A model generated the notes under the pieces. That model did not search any database. It was not told where the DNA came from and worked only from the letters and a program-made list of their open reading frames with translations. From assembly GCA_012976225.1 (NCBI GenBank), contig JAAVVG010000030.1, forward strand, positions 1 to 64,000: DNA of 64,000 nt. The letters are read 5' to 3'. Made by a program: the position numbers and the translations under genes. Source of the DNA: Golubevia sp. BC0850. Lineage: Eukaryota > Basidiomycota > Exobasidiomycetes > Golubeviales > Golubeviaceae. Within the stretch, counting starts at the first letter, position 1; every line of letters begins with the position of its first letter. Below, one piece after another: positions 10,901 through 26,488 of this stretch.

Positions 10901-13244
10901 GCTCTACAGCTGCTACATCTCGTAAAGCCTTTTCAAATTTGACTGATCCTTTCTTTCTGTCTCTCTCAATGATTGCCATCCATCCTCTTCAAAACAAAGC
11001 ATGGTCTATGCTCAAGCGTACGTTTCCCTGAACGAATCTCTGTCTTCTGCCAGGATCCAAAACCACAATGCCCTCTATTTTTTTGCGCTGGCTCTGGTTG
11101 GAACCTTTGGAGTTTTCCTTCAAAACTTCTGTCTCTCAATCGCCAGTGAGAAGCTCACGGGAAAGGTCAGGATCACTCTCTTCCAATCAATCTTGAGGAA
11201 ACCAGTCCTTTTCTTGGATCAACATTCTAGTGGAGTACTTTCCACAACTCTCAATTCTAGTCCCGATGCTATCCAAAATTTGACAGGTTCGACTTTCGGT
11301 AACTTTATCACAACTCTGGCCACTCTGATTGGAGGAGCTATCGTCGCTCTCATCTACAACTGGAGATTCGCCTTGGTCTGTCTAGTAAGTCAAAAAGAGG
11401 GCCAATTAGTTTCAGTCATTTGAAGCCACAGCGATGGATTCTGATCTCATGGGCCGCTGCTTCTCATTTCTCGATCATTTCCACTCTTTCTCTTTGCATC
11501 GATTGATTGTTCGTTCATCAAATAGAGCGTCCTTCCTTTGACGCTCGCGACTGGTTGGATCCGACTCAAAGTGGTTGATGCAAAGGAGGGTAAGATCCGA
11601 GCTGCTCACGAACCAGCTGTTAAGCTAGCTAGTGAAGCCGTTGCTCATATTCGAACGGTCGCACTTCTCTCTCGCGAAGAAAGCGTTTGTCGAGAGTATC
11701 GCAACATGCTTCTCAAAGTCCGAGGCCAAGCCAAAAAGCTGGCTTTCTTGGATACCTTTTTGTTTGCTTTGGCTCAGACCAACATGTTCTTCGTCATTGC
11801 TTTGGGATTCTGGTACGGAGGCAAGTTGACTCTGGAGGGAAAGCTTTCCAGCAGAGAATTCTTCGTTGTTTTTGTGAGTACGGAGACTTGCAAGCAAGAG
11901 AGTTCGAAGTCGAGCTAAAAGGTAACTTTTCTTCCTCCTGTTTTGCCGATCTCTCCCAGATTGCTGTTATGTGAGTCAAAGCTTCAGGTATGTGAGACCA
12001 ACTCTAATCTCGACGTTGACCTGTTGTCTCTTTTCCTTTTGATTTTCCCCATTCCACTTCTCAGCTCTGGATCGTTCCAATGTGTCAATCTCTTCAGTCA
12101 GGTTCCTCAACTTTCGCAAGCGAAGGTCGCGGCTAGGAAGATCTCTGAGCTGGTGGATGCCTCAAAGCACGCAAGCTCCAACGGAAAGCTTCCTTGTCCA
12201 ACGACTTGTTCTCTCAGTGCAAAGGATCTTTCCTTTTCTTATTCTTCTCGTCCAAGTCCCGTCCTTTCTGGTGCCTCGTTCGAAGCTGAAGCTGGCTCTT
12301 TCATCAGTATTGTCGGCCCGTCGGGGTCAGGTAAAAGCACGGTGGTCTCGCTCATCGAGCGCTTCTACGAGGCTGATGAAGGTCAAATTCTGTACTCTGG
12401 AATCGATGTCCTCGACATCGAACTAGGTGGATATCGATCAAAATTGGCGTTGGTCATCCAAGAACCGAGTTTATTCTCAACTTCCATCAGAGAGAATCTA
12501 CTTCTTGGTGTTTCTGCAAGATCCATCAAGGATGACGATATTGATCAAGCTATGAAGCAAGCTAGCATTTTCGACACAGTTCGTGGACTACCCGAAGGTG
12601 AGTCCTCCTTTTGCTACCCACGCTGATGTCGCTTCCAACTGACGAAGACTGCTTTTTTCCTCTCAGGTTTGGATACCAAGATTGGAGCTCAAGGTGTTCA
12701 ATTTTCGTAAGTCAGGCATCGAGGGAAAAGATTCTCGTGTTTGAAGCTCAAGAATTTCTGAGGCGAAACCCTTTCTTGACTTTTCTTTTCATCTTGGAAA
12801 TTGCAGAGGAGGTCAAAGACAACGTTTGGTATTGGCGCGATCTCTTCTTCGTCGTCCACAGCTGCTTCTTTTGGACGAAGGTCAGAGTAAAACAATAACT
12901 GCATTTTCGAGCTCCTTGTCAATTATCGAGATGGTGCCACTGACAATTTGACTTCACTCCTTCTCGTGGCTTTGGATCCTCTTGCAGCTACGTCTTCTCT
13001 GGATCGTCAGAGTGAAATCGAAGTTCAAAAAGCTTTAGACGATGCAGCCTCAGCTTCTGGAAGCACCATCGTCTCAATCGCACATCGTCTCCAAACTTGC
13101 AGAAAGTCCTCAAAAATCTATGTTCTGGTCGAAGGAAAAGTAGTCGAGAGCGGGAATTGGGATGATTTGATGGGAAGAGAAGAAGGGTTCTTCAAAAAGA
13201 TGTGGCTAAGACAAAGGAGCTCAGCTGATCATCTTGAAACTTAG
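7980..13244 (+). CDS. ABCB/MDR-type ABC transporter, full-length
   Basis: A long intron-rich gene starting at the ATG at 7980 with layout TMD1-NBD1-TMD2-NBD2, about 1,250 residues. NBD1 has GSSGSSKST as Walker A, Q-loop YVPQEPILF, signature LSGGQ, Walker B IILLDEVTSNLD and H-loop MITHR. NBD2 has a canonical GPSGSGKST, Q-loop LVIQEP, an FSGGQRQR signature split by an intron, Walker B LLLLDE and H-loop SIAHR. The NBD1 Walker A has serine in place of the glycine before the lysine, so NBD1 may be weakly active; asymmetric sites are common in this class. Family members export lipophilic compounds or the a-factor pheromone. Next to the isocyanide synthase, export or self-protection is the natural reading. 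A 22-bp CT run at 9803-9824 lies in an intron. Confidence 0.93.
9803..9824. repeat. (CT)n microsatellite in an ABC transporter intron
   Basis: About 11 CT units forming an extended polypyrimidine tract just before the acceptor that opens the NBD1 exon. It probably has no role beyond splicing. Confidence 0.9.
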
Positions 13245-13326
13245 GGGAAGATTGGGAAATAAAGGAGAAGGGAGACATTGTTGTATGAAAATTACAGTCT
13301 TTGAGTAAAGTCTTCAATTCAAATGC

Positions 13327-15358
13327 TTATAATCTTTCCGTTGCTTTACTTTCGACACGTTTGAAGACCAAAGAAAGTTCGAAAGGAGCCAACAGACCTC
13401 CCGCTGTGAGCTTGCATTCATCGACCCCATCTGGCAAATGAACTTCCATTTGTAGCAAAAAGGATTGTAGGAAGCTTCCTAGAATAAACATAGCGTATCT
13501 TTGGCCGAGACCTGAATCAAAAACAAAGAGGCTTTGCTCAACATCTAGATTCAAGAAAGCCGACTGGAGATCCGGGAATAATTTACTCACAAGCTCTGAG
13601 ACCAGAATGAAAAGCAACAAACTCTCCTTTGGAAGAGGCGTTCCTCAGCTTGGAGTCAATTTCCGCGAGAGTACTTCCCCATCTTTGAGGTTTGAAATGA
13701 TGACTGACGGTTCTTTGGGCTGCAAAAGCTGTCCATCCGACAAAAGTTCCTGCGGGAACGTGAGCTACGATACCGTTTCGAAGAGATAGAGACTGATCCT
13801 GATCCGTTCTCCGGTTGAGAAGCTGGGGAATAGGTGGATAAAGCCGGAGAGTCTCGAGGATAAAGGATTTGATTTGAGGGATTGAATTGGATGGGAGAGA
13901 AGGGTCAATCTCATTGAGCAAGTCTATTCTAAGCCGAGATTGCTCTTCCTGAAAAAGGAAAACAAAGACATGACCAGATGAGAAGGATGGTAGAGTAGGA
14001 TAGTCAAGGATGAGGCAGGCAGAACTCACGGGGTAAAGAGCGAGAACGTAAAGCAAGCTGATCAAAGCCTGCTGAACATTCTCATGTCCAGCGATGAAAA
14101 TTACTGGGTAATTAGAAAAAAGGATTCAAAGGTGATGAAGACAATCATTTCTTGTGAGATTTCCAACAGGGTTGGGCTGAAATACTCAGTCTCCAAATCT
14201 ACTCACTCTTGAGATTATCGATGAGCTGTCTCTGTGTCCAAATGCCTTCTGACACTGCTTCAGTCATATTTGCAAGCAAAGGAGACTCATCTTCAAGCTT
14301 TTTGGTAGTGGTGGCTTCAACTCCTATGGCTTCGATCAGCTCCACTTCGAAGCTAAGAACTGCTTCACGAGCCACCATACGAGACGGAAATAACCGACAC
14401 CAAGGCTGATTGTCGAGGAAAGGAAAACTGAGGAAGAAGGGATCGAATACATGACGCTTGACAGAAGTATGAATGTGATGGAGCTTTGGTGGCTTATCCG
14501 ACATGAACTTTTGGAAGAGAAAGAGGTTGGAAAAGAAAGCAAAGGCAAAAAATATTAGATTCGCAACCATTTGAACCTGATTGACCTTCTTCTAGGTACT
14601 AACTTTGAGGTCTTTTCTAAAAGCACACATGCAAAGGCATTGCATTGAGAAACGTTGAATCCAAGGAGTAATCATGAGAGGCTGTCCTTGATTTGAAAGT
14701 AACGAGTCGAGGAGCTGGACGACTTCCTTTTGGACCTTTTCTGAATCATAGATTGAGGAAAGGGGAGAAGCAATCACTTTTCGATATTTCTCCCATGTCT
14801 TAAGGTGGTGGTGGATTGAGGGGATGAGAGGATAGTTAGACAGAACTTAGGAGAAAGGATAGGCCAAAAGGGGATCAGAGACGAATGACCATCTTGAGCA
14901 GAACCACAAAAAGAAGAACTTACCTCTCCGTATTCGGAAATGATGTTAGAGCCAGTCAGCTGGGAAATGACAGCTTGAGGGATCTTCAAATGATTGCCTA
15001 CCTTGTGAAAACCTTGACCAGGATTTCTCCGAGTCTCTGTGGACAAGAGTCGATGGATTGAAGCAGGATCTGCAACCAAAAGGTTCCATCGAGAGGCAAA
15101 AAATATCCAAGCTGCCCCGTTCTTCATTCGAGGCTGGATGTAACGTTTGAAATGTTCGTCTTGACCTAGCATGGGTAATCGCAGGATTCGACGAAGAAGA
15201 GGGCTGATCGAAACCCACATTGGAATGACTTGGATTTGAGGATTGGGTCTTGTCAATTTGGAAGGAGGTAGTAAGATGGTTTTGATTCCGTAAATGAGGA
15301 AGAGGATTGAGAGTAGGAGCAGAGATAGAGGTAGTGAGAGAGAAATAGGGAAGAACAT
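13327..15358 (-). CDS. cytochrome P450, CYP56 (Dit2)-like
   Basis: A multi-exon gene from the ATG at 15358 with an N-terminal membrane anchor (FFPISLSLPLSLLLLSILF) followed by a proline-rich hinge. The I-helix reads IFIAGHENVQQALISLLY; the AGHEN form replaces AGxDT and, as I recall it, is shared with CYP56/Dit2 of yeast. ExxR is ETLRLYPP. The heme loop is FHSGLRACLGQRYA, with the cysteine codon split by an intron. It ends about 80 bp from the ABC transporter stop (convergent) and is divergent from the glycosyltransferase. In yeast, Dit1 makes N-formyltyrosine and Dit2 couples it to dityrosine. Here the pair suggests oxidation of the isocyanide or formyl intermediate, but the CYP56 assignment rests on one motif plus context. 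Another fungal P450 family is the alternative. Confidence 0.9.
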
Positions 15359-15658
15359 CTTCGACTTCTTCTGCTTCTGCGCGATCCAGTTGTCCGCTTT
15401 GAATCGTCGTTGAAGCTAATCTGCAGAGGAAGGATGATTTCTTCTTGAAGATCCAGATTGAATTCCAAATCTCAAATTCAAAAAAGAGCTCGCAAGCAAA
15501 TAAAGTTAGGTATAACGGAGCCTTTCTCTTTATGTTGGCGCTTGGCTCGATCGACTCTATCATGCAGAGAATCATGAATCATTCCGAACGCGTGATCATC
15601 AAACTTTCTCTTTCTCCCTTCTCCCAATCGTCGAATCATCACTTCTGCCTCATTCATC
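15359..15658. promoter_or_regulatory. bidirectional promoter, P450 / glycosyltransferase
   Basis: A 300-bp gap between divergent starts. The CTGGAAAA element of the other two cluster promoters was not found by eye here. A TCTTTTT-like pyrimidine tract precedes the glycosyltransferase ATG. Confidence 0.4.
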
Positions 15659-17421
15659 ATGAACTCTGAGGCCCACTTCTCCGTTGCATTGATCAGTGCC
15701 CCCGCAGTTGGTCATGTCCTTCCACTCTTCCATCTGGCACAAGTTCTCTCTTCAAAGGGAGTCTCGGCTGCTTTGCTTGTCTCCGATGTCGCTCTAGGTA
15801 AGTCTTCACTCTTATCTTCTGATCCCTACTTGATTTATCGTTGACTATCGACTTTGATTTTTACTCCTCGACTTCGATATCTACTTCTACAGCCGAGCTC
15901 ATTCGAAACGGAAGCATTCCCAAATCAAACGTCCATTGCGTTGCTCTTCAATCCAGCAGCACCGTCAGTTTCGAGGATATGGCAAAGTCCCCGTTGAACA
16001 TCATGAAGCTCTACTACGAGATGATGGAGCCTACCAAGAAAGCTCTTGTCTCTTTGACCAAAGGAGAAACTCTCACAGATGCTTTTGGAAGTTCTATCCC
16101 ATCTCTCCCAGCCCTCAAAGCCATCATCGCCTCTCCCTTTATCTTCTTTGGTCCTCCTATCGCAAAGGAGTTGAATCTAAACTGGACAACTCTGATCGAC
16201 ACTTCCACCGCTGGGAGTGTAGTGACACTCAGAATTGCTGAAGAAGCTTTCAAAGTTCAAGATCCACACGCGCTTCTTTGTCAGGAAGGAGTCAAATTAC
16301 CTGGATTCGCTGATTTCAAAACTCATGAACTCATCAAAGTCTTCGGAGAGAATCAACTTACGGGTACTAGTCCAACTGTGAGTGATTTGTCTGATATGAT
16401 TTACGTGAGCTGCCTTCGAAGAAATAGAACATTGAGAAGAACAAAAATTTGATTTCTCAATGTTACTCCGCTCAGCTCTCTCACCATTTCCCCATTCTTT
16501 GTTTTGCTTCTCAAAAATAGGTCGGGCTAGCCAAAGGATTTCATGGACTGATTCAAAGTTCCGACTCAATCTTGGTCAACACATCCAGAACTCTAGACGA
16601 AAAGCTTTTATTCCAATTGAAGACTACGCCTCCTAGTCTTTCTTCCGAATATCTTTGGTGCATCGGTCCCATTGAATCATCAAAAGACAAGTCAACCAGC
16701 CTATCTCCGGAGCTGGAAAACTTCCTGAAAAGTCAGAAAGAAATCGAGAAGAAGAAAGTGGTCCTGATTGCTTTTGGCTCCTTGGCTTCTTTGGGAGCCG
16801 AGGAAGAGAATGAACTGGTTTCTGCTGCAACTGCAAATTCTTCTCTAGCTTTCATTCTCTCTGGAAAGTCTTTCGGAAAGTATTCGGAGAAATTGAAGGC
16901 ATCTGAACATATCTTCTGTGTTGATTGGATTCCTCAACGTCAGCTGTTAGAAAGCTCTTCTGTCGATCTCTTTCTTTCTCACGCTGGATGGAACTCCAGT
17001 TTTGAATCTCTCTTGGCTGGTGGTGAGTGCTAGACTTGTGTTCTTGATTCTGTTGTTCTTGAGGCGGTAAAGGACGAGAAGAACATGCTCAGACTTGTTA
17101 ATTTTCTCTCACTCTCTTTTCCCTCATTGGTTTACCATTTTTCTAGTACCCATGCTCGTCAGACCTTTTGGAGCCGAACAGTTCATCAACGCTAACATCC
17201 TTGAGCAAGTTCATCAGGTAGCTAAAGCTGTCAGATCATCCTTTAGAGCCTCGCTAGATTATGCCTCGGCTTTTCAACAATTCTCTGATGGGAAATTCGA
17301 CGAGTTGAGCAATGCGTCGAAGGCAATCGAGAAGAAGCTCTCTCAAGAAAAGCAGAACCGGAATTCTGACGAGGAACTTGATCAATGGCTGGCTCTGATT
17401 AGTCGTGGCAAGAAGAGGTGA
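15659..17421 (+). CDS. UDP-glycosyltransferase, GT1 family
   Basis: Starts at the ATG at 15659. The N-terminal acceptor domain begins with SAPAVGHVLPLFHLAQ, the usual GT1 opening with a catalytic histidine. The C-terminal half holds the sugar-nucleotide site: IAFGSLAS, WIPQRQLL, LSHAGWNSSFESL and then PFGAEQFINA after an intron, together the PSPG-type signature. The length of about 500 residues is normal. Such enzymes move glucose or a related sugar from UDP to a small hydrophobic acceptor. As the last intact gene of the cluster, it likely glycosylates the isocyanide-derived product, for solubility, storage or self-protection. The sugar and acceptor are not predictable from sequence. No signal peptide is seen, so it should act in the cytosol. 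Confidence 0.9.
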
Positions 17422-17794
17422 TGAGAAGAACAGATGAGAAGGAAGGACAAAGGTTGAGCTAGAATTAGACAGGAGGTAGTGGCTAAATTCTTAAAGGGAA
17501 GAGACCAGTGAAAGGGCAAGAAAAGGGACTAAGCATGAAATTTGAGTGTAACGCTTTCCAGTCAGAGATTTTCTAAAGAATAGATGATCGAGTCATTAGA
17601 CTGAAAAATATGTTTCTTTGCTTTTATGAAGGAGTAGCTCACAGTGCGTGGCGAGTATAAAATCGATGAATGGACGAGAAGCTTTGAAAGGTTCCAAGTT
17701 GGGGCTCTGAGACTCTGAGAGGGTTTCTTGACCTTTTGACTTCTTCTCCCTATCGCAGCTTGCTTTCTTTCTTCTACCCATCTGTCTTCCCATC

Positions 17795-19260
17795 TTGATC
17801 ATTGTTTTGCTTCTTCGATATCAGCTCCTCACTCTGAAGCTGAAACAGCAAGGTCTAAGAAACCGATCTAAGGTATTAGTTGCACCGTATTCCCTTCGCC
17901 TGCCCTATCACCTCCTTACAGGTGATTTTGCAAGAATGTTTCCTCTTGCAATCCAAACGACATCCGAGGAAGGAATTAAGGAAATCGAAACTGAATTACT
18001 CCCTCCTCCCATTTGAAGCAGTACAAGAGGCATGAGATGACGATTCCAACTTTATTGAAATCTCCAAGTTTTCTAATCTCTTCGATTCTTCCAGTCCTAT
18101 TCGTCTTGATCATCTACTTCTTATCCTCTAGTTTTCTTCAATCGAGATTCTTTGAATCTAAATTCTCAAAATCAAGTAAATGAGGCTATCTATTCCAAGA
18201 CTTCGTCTCTCAGCAGGACATCGGTGGAACGAGAAGACAAGAAGAAAAGGAAAGGCAAGCTAGAACTACAATCTCAGCTCAAAGATCGAATTCCTCGAAC
18301 TATGAAGATTTTTTCCTAAATGATGAATCTTCTTCTTTCCTTTACTTCGAAGGAGCAAAAGTCGACATTTCCGTGGTACAAGCTTGTCCTCACCCACTCG
18401 ACTTTCTGGGGAAGCTACTTTTGGTTCGGTATTAGCTCCAGTCATTCAATTAGCAGGTTGGACTCTTGCACTCGCTTTTTAATTATGAATAAACAATCAA
18501 AATCTGTTTTCTACACGTCAATTCAGGCTTTGATTAGCAGGGTGAGTCAAAATGCAATTGGGAAGAAACTAGAAAGCTGGTGAAAGGGGATTGAACAGAT
18601 TGGAAGGGCTTGGTCCGTCTCCTGCAAAGAATCCGAAACACGCTAACGCGTTAGAAAAGCTTTGAAAAAGCTGAAAAGAAAGGAAGTAACGATGGGAGAT
18701 GGTTCATGGGGCAGGATGTCTCTCATTCTCCCACTCTTCTACACTTCCTCACAAGTTCTATGCTCTTTATCGACGAGCAATCCACCCAAAATCTTCAGTT
18801 GAATACCTACTATTGGTACTTTATGTTATTCAGCTCATGGGATCCCTTGCTTCAATCCACAATCAAGGCTTCTCTCAAAGCAATCCCGACTCTATCGGTC
18901 TCATTCTTCAAATCCTCAACTTCTTGCTCTGCTCTTTTGCAATCACCATTCTTTTGAGAATGCCTTGAAAACATTCATGCAGAACCTCCAACTGGAGATG
19001 ACGAAGGTCATGCACCTCCAATGGAAGATGATTGCACCCTTTGGAGTTGGTTGACTTTTAATTGGATGAACGGTTTTCTTTTTCGTCGGAGCAGAGCGTT
19101 GGAAGAGAAAGATCTTTCGAGTTTTTCCTATGAAAGGAGAAGTAGAATACTCTTACAGAACTTCTTGGCATTTCATTCACTAAGAATTGAGCTTCCAAAT
19201 CAAACCTCAATCAAGATTAATCCACTGCAGTCCCCTAACCCTCCAAAGAAGGGTTGAAAG
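17795..19260 (+). pseudogene. decayed N-terminal part of an ABCC (MRP-type) transporter
   Basis: Short hydrophobic frames in changing phases (near 18050-18180, 18320-18450 and 18780-18960) precede a recognisable ABCC linker at 19021-19150: TLWSWLTFNWMNGFLF then ALEEKDLSSFSYERRSR. In MRP transporters this stretch joins TMD0/L0 to the first core membrane domain. The order (hydrophobic TMD0-like part, then linker) fits an ABCC N-terminus. No Walker motifs or later domains follow before the LINE fragments at 20.1 kb, and frames are interrupted by stops. I read it as a truncated relic of a second transporter of the cluster. A heavily spliced live gene is less likely, because no nucleotide-binding domain can be found. 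Confidence 0.55.
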
Positions 19261-20149
19261 ATCAAGATGGAAATAGCGGCACCTAACATGCCGCCCACCA
19301 ATGCAAGCATGAGCTCAAACATGTTAAGCTCAATTTTATTTGCTTCCAACAGATTTATCTCAAACGGCTTTAAGTTGTTGGAAAGGAGGAAGAGAGGGAA
19401 GTGTGGTCACCATCATAGTCAAACAAGCTGCCACCAAGTCTTCTACCCTTTGTCAACGGCTTGTTTGCTCCACAAGATCCTGTTTACCACACTGTGAGCT
19501 CAGTTACTCTTTTCCTTTTGCCCACTCTTTCGCTTCCTCTTTTCCTCCTTTCGCTCTCTCCCGCTTTCTTTTGCTGCTAATTGCTCCTATGTGCCATTTT
19601 TGCTCACCTTCCACGGTGTTGGCGACGAACAAAAAAGGTAGAGACAGCCTCTCTATTCGGTCCCACGATCGATCCTGGATTATTGCCGCTTTTGATCTGT
19701 CCTGTTGATATTGTTCTTGTCAGCCTGTCTGACTTCGTCGTGAAATGATTCCTTTCTCAAAATACAGTTGTTGCTCCACTGCAGAGAAGGCTCTTTTTTC
19801 TTTTGACTTCACACCTCATTTTCGAAAGCTTGAACTCTCCGACTTTTTTTCGTATTTCAGACTCTGCTTACTCCAATGCTAATCAGCCATAAGACTCGAA
19901 GCTCTGAAAGCCTTCGGCTCTCAAACAAAGAAGGTCTGTCACAACATTGTTGGCAAGCAGTTGGAATTGCACGAGCGGCTGCTCCAGCAGGTCCTGCACC
20001 AGTCCTTGATTCGATGACAGTGATGGTGCCTCAGAAAGCGAGGAGAGGATCACAGAAGCAGAGGTCAGCTTTGGAGACTAAAACTAAAAAGCTGGCTCTG
20101 TGGGAAATGGTCACCTCACTCACGCATGTTTGCAATTATCCGTGAATTT
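19261..20149. other. region without a recognised gene
   Basis: Short unrelated open frames and pyrimidine-rich stretches only. It may be the eroded remainder of the ABCC gene, but no ABC motif can be seen. Confidence 0.5.
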
Positions 20150-20640
20150 GAATTAGAGTCCGAGAGTCGATTTGGCTGATAAGTGTTGATCGCTGGAGAG
20201 TTGCATCTTCGACTTTGACAGCGAGCTCTAGGTGAGTTTAGAGCTAGGGAAAGCACTGCGGAGTTGTCCAAGAAGACAAAGATACAAGAGATGCAGGAGA
20301 GTTGGGGGAGTTGGGTATCAAGTGGATTGCACGTTTGAATCCTTCATTCAGGGCCTCTGCGTCAAACACCTCTGCTCTGCTCCCCATCGGTATGTTGCCA
20401 TTGGTGCTGGTTCCAGATGGAGTAGCCTGCGCCGACACCGATCCTGCCAGGGATTGGCGGGTGGCAATCCTCCTCCTCTGAAATTGACTCACCGCATCTG
20501 TCTAATTCTAGCCTCGAGCCATCCGTGTATACGATTAGGTTTGCCTCATTCATCATCAGCTTCTCCACTAGCTTGGAGTGTCGTAGAGCCGCTTTCTCAC
20601 ATCCAGCTTTGCCCATTCTCCCTTTGGTGACCCCCCCTCT
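20150..20640 (-). mobile_element. LINE (Tad1/I-like) fragment with RNase H domain
   Basis: On the minus strand two overlapping frames give an RNase H signature: LIVYTDGSRLE, then GVGAGYSIW, then FDAEALNEGFKRAI. These correspond to the first Asp, the glycine-rich strand and the E-A-L segment of RNase H at the end of LINE ORF2. No reverse transcriptase or endonuclease is visible, and the two halves lie in different frames, so this is a short dead piece. It lies immediately downstream of the AAT tail of a second LINE fragment in the same orientation. Confidence 0.7.
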
Positions 20641-20645
20641 AACCC

Positions 20646-20676
<31 letters not shown>

Positions 20677-21045
20677 GATTAACATCTGAACGGCGTCTTG
20701 GTGTAGACATACAGATGTGGGGCACCTCCGAGGAAGAGTCCCAGAAAAGGGGGAGGCGGATATGACAACGAGAAAAACTGGTCTAAGGCATTAGGCCTGC
20801 CTTAGAACCTACATCAAAAAGAAAGAAATCAAGGCAAGAGGGCAGAGTCAAACGTGAGCCACGAACAAACCCAATGGGAAAACCTAGACGCAGCGTGGAA
20901 GGGGGGGGGGGTTCTACATGGGAACCCCATTGAGAAGGGGCAGGGGAGAGAAGATGCTGTAAAGGGAGAGAGGTTCTTGCCCCTAACCCTAGGTACCAAA
21001 GATACAAAACCCCCTTTTTGTTGACAAATTGACACCCTTCTGTTT
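20641..21045 (-). mobile_element. LINE 3'-end fragment with (AAT)n tail
   Basis: Read on the minus strand, about 370 bp of G/C-rich, non-coding-looking sequence with a poly-C run ends in CCGTTCAGATGTTAATC followed by ten AAT units. A simple-repeat AAT tail is typical of Tad1-like fungal LINEs, and its position marks the 3' end. The body lacks any open reverse transcriptase frame, so it is a 5'-truncated or internally deleted copy. It abuts the RNase H fragment, which suggests insertion of one LINE next to or inside another. Confidence 0.55.
20647..20676. repeat. (ATT)10 microsatellite, LINE tail
   Basis: Ten uninterrupted ATT units (AAT on the minus strand), taken as the tail of the LINE fragment to its right. 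Confidence 0.9.
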
Positions 21046-21491
21046 CAAACTGGGCTCAGACCGATTGAATGCTTTAAGATCTTTGTAATAACTCTTCAAC
21101 ACCAGCGATGAAAGACACAAGAGACCGCTAGGAAACCTTCCGATCGTTCAACTCTCAAACAGCGTCTGTCAATGAGGCGGACAAAGTCTCCAACTTTTCA
21201 TTAAGACTTCTCATTTCATTTGTTTGAATGTGGTCGAAAGAAACGGAAACAGAGAACTCTGACAATGTAGAAAGAAAGCGTGTGAAGCGTGAAGAAAGAA
21301 AGGTCATACAAAAAAGGGGGGGGGGGCAAACATCGTATTGAAAGAAAGAAACAAAGCGAGTAGAGACTAGTCAAAAGAAATACGGGTCAAAAGAAATATG
21401 GGAAGTTGTGAAAAAAGAATCGAAAAGAAGGCATCTTGATATATAGTTATGAAAAGTGGAGAGAGGAGATAGGTTGCTATTGGAATTGATT
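21046..21491. other. intergenic, 3' flank of pkc1
   Basis: Purine-rich, with a run of ten G near 21317. No gene is seen. Confidence 0.5.
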
Positions 21492-26488
<4,997 letters not shown>

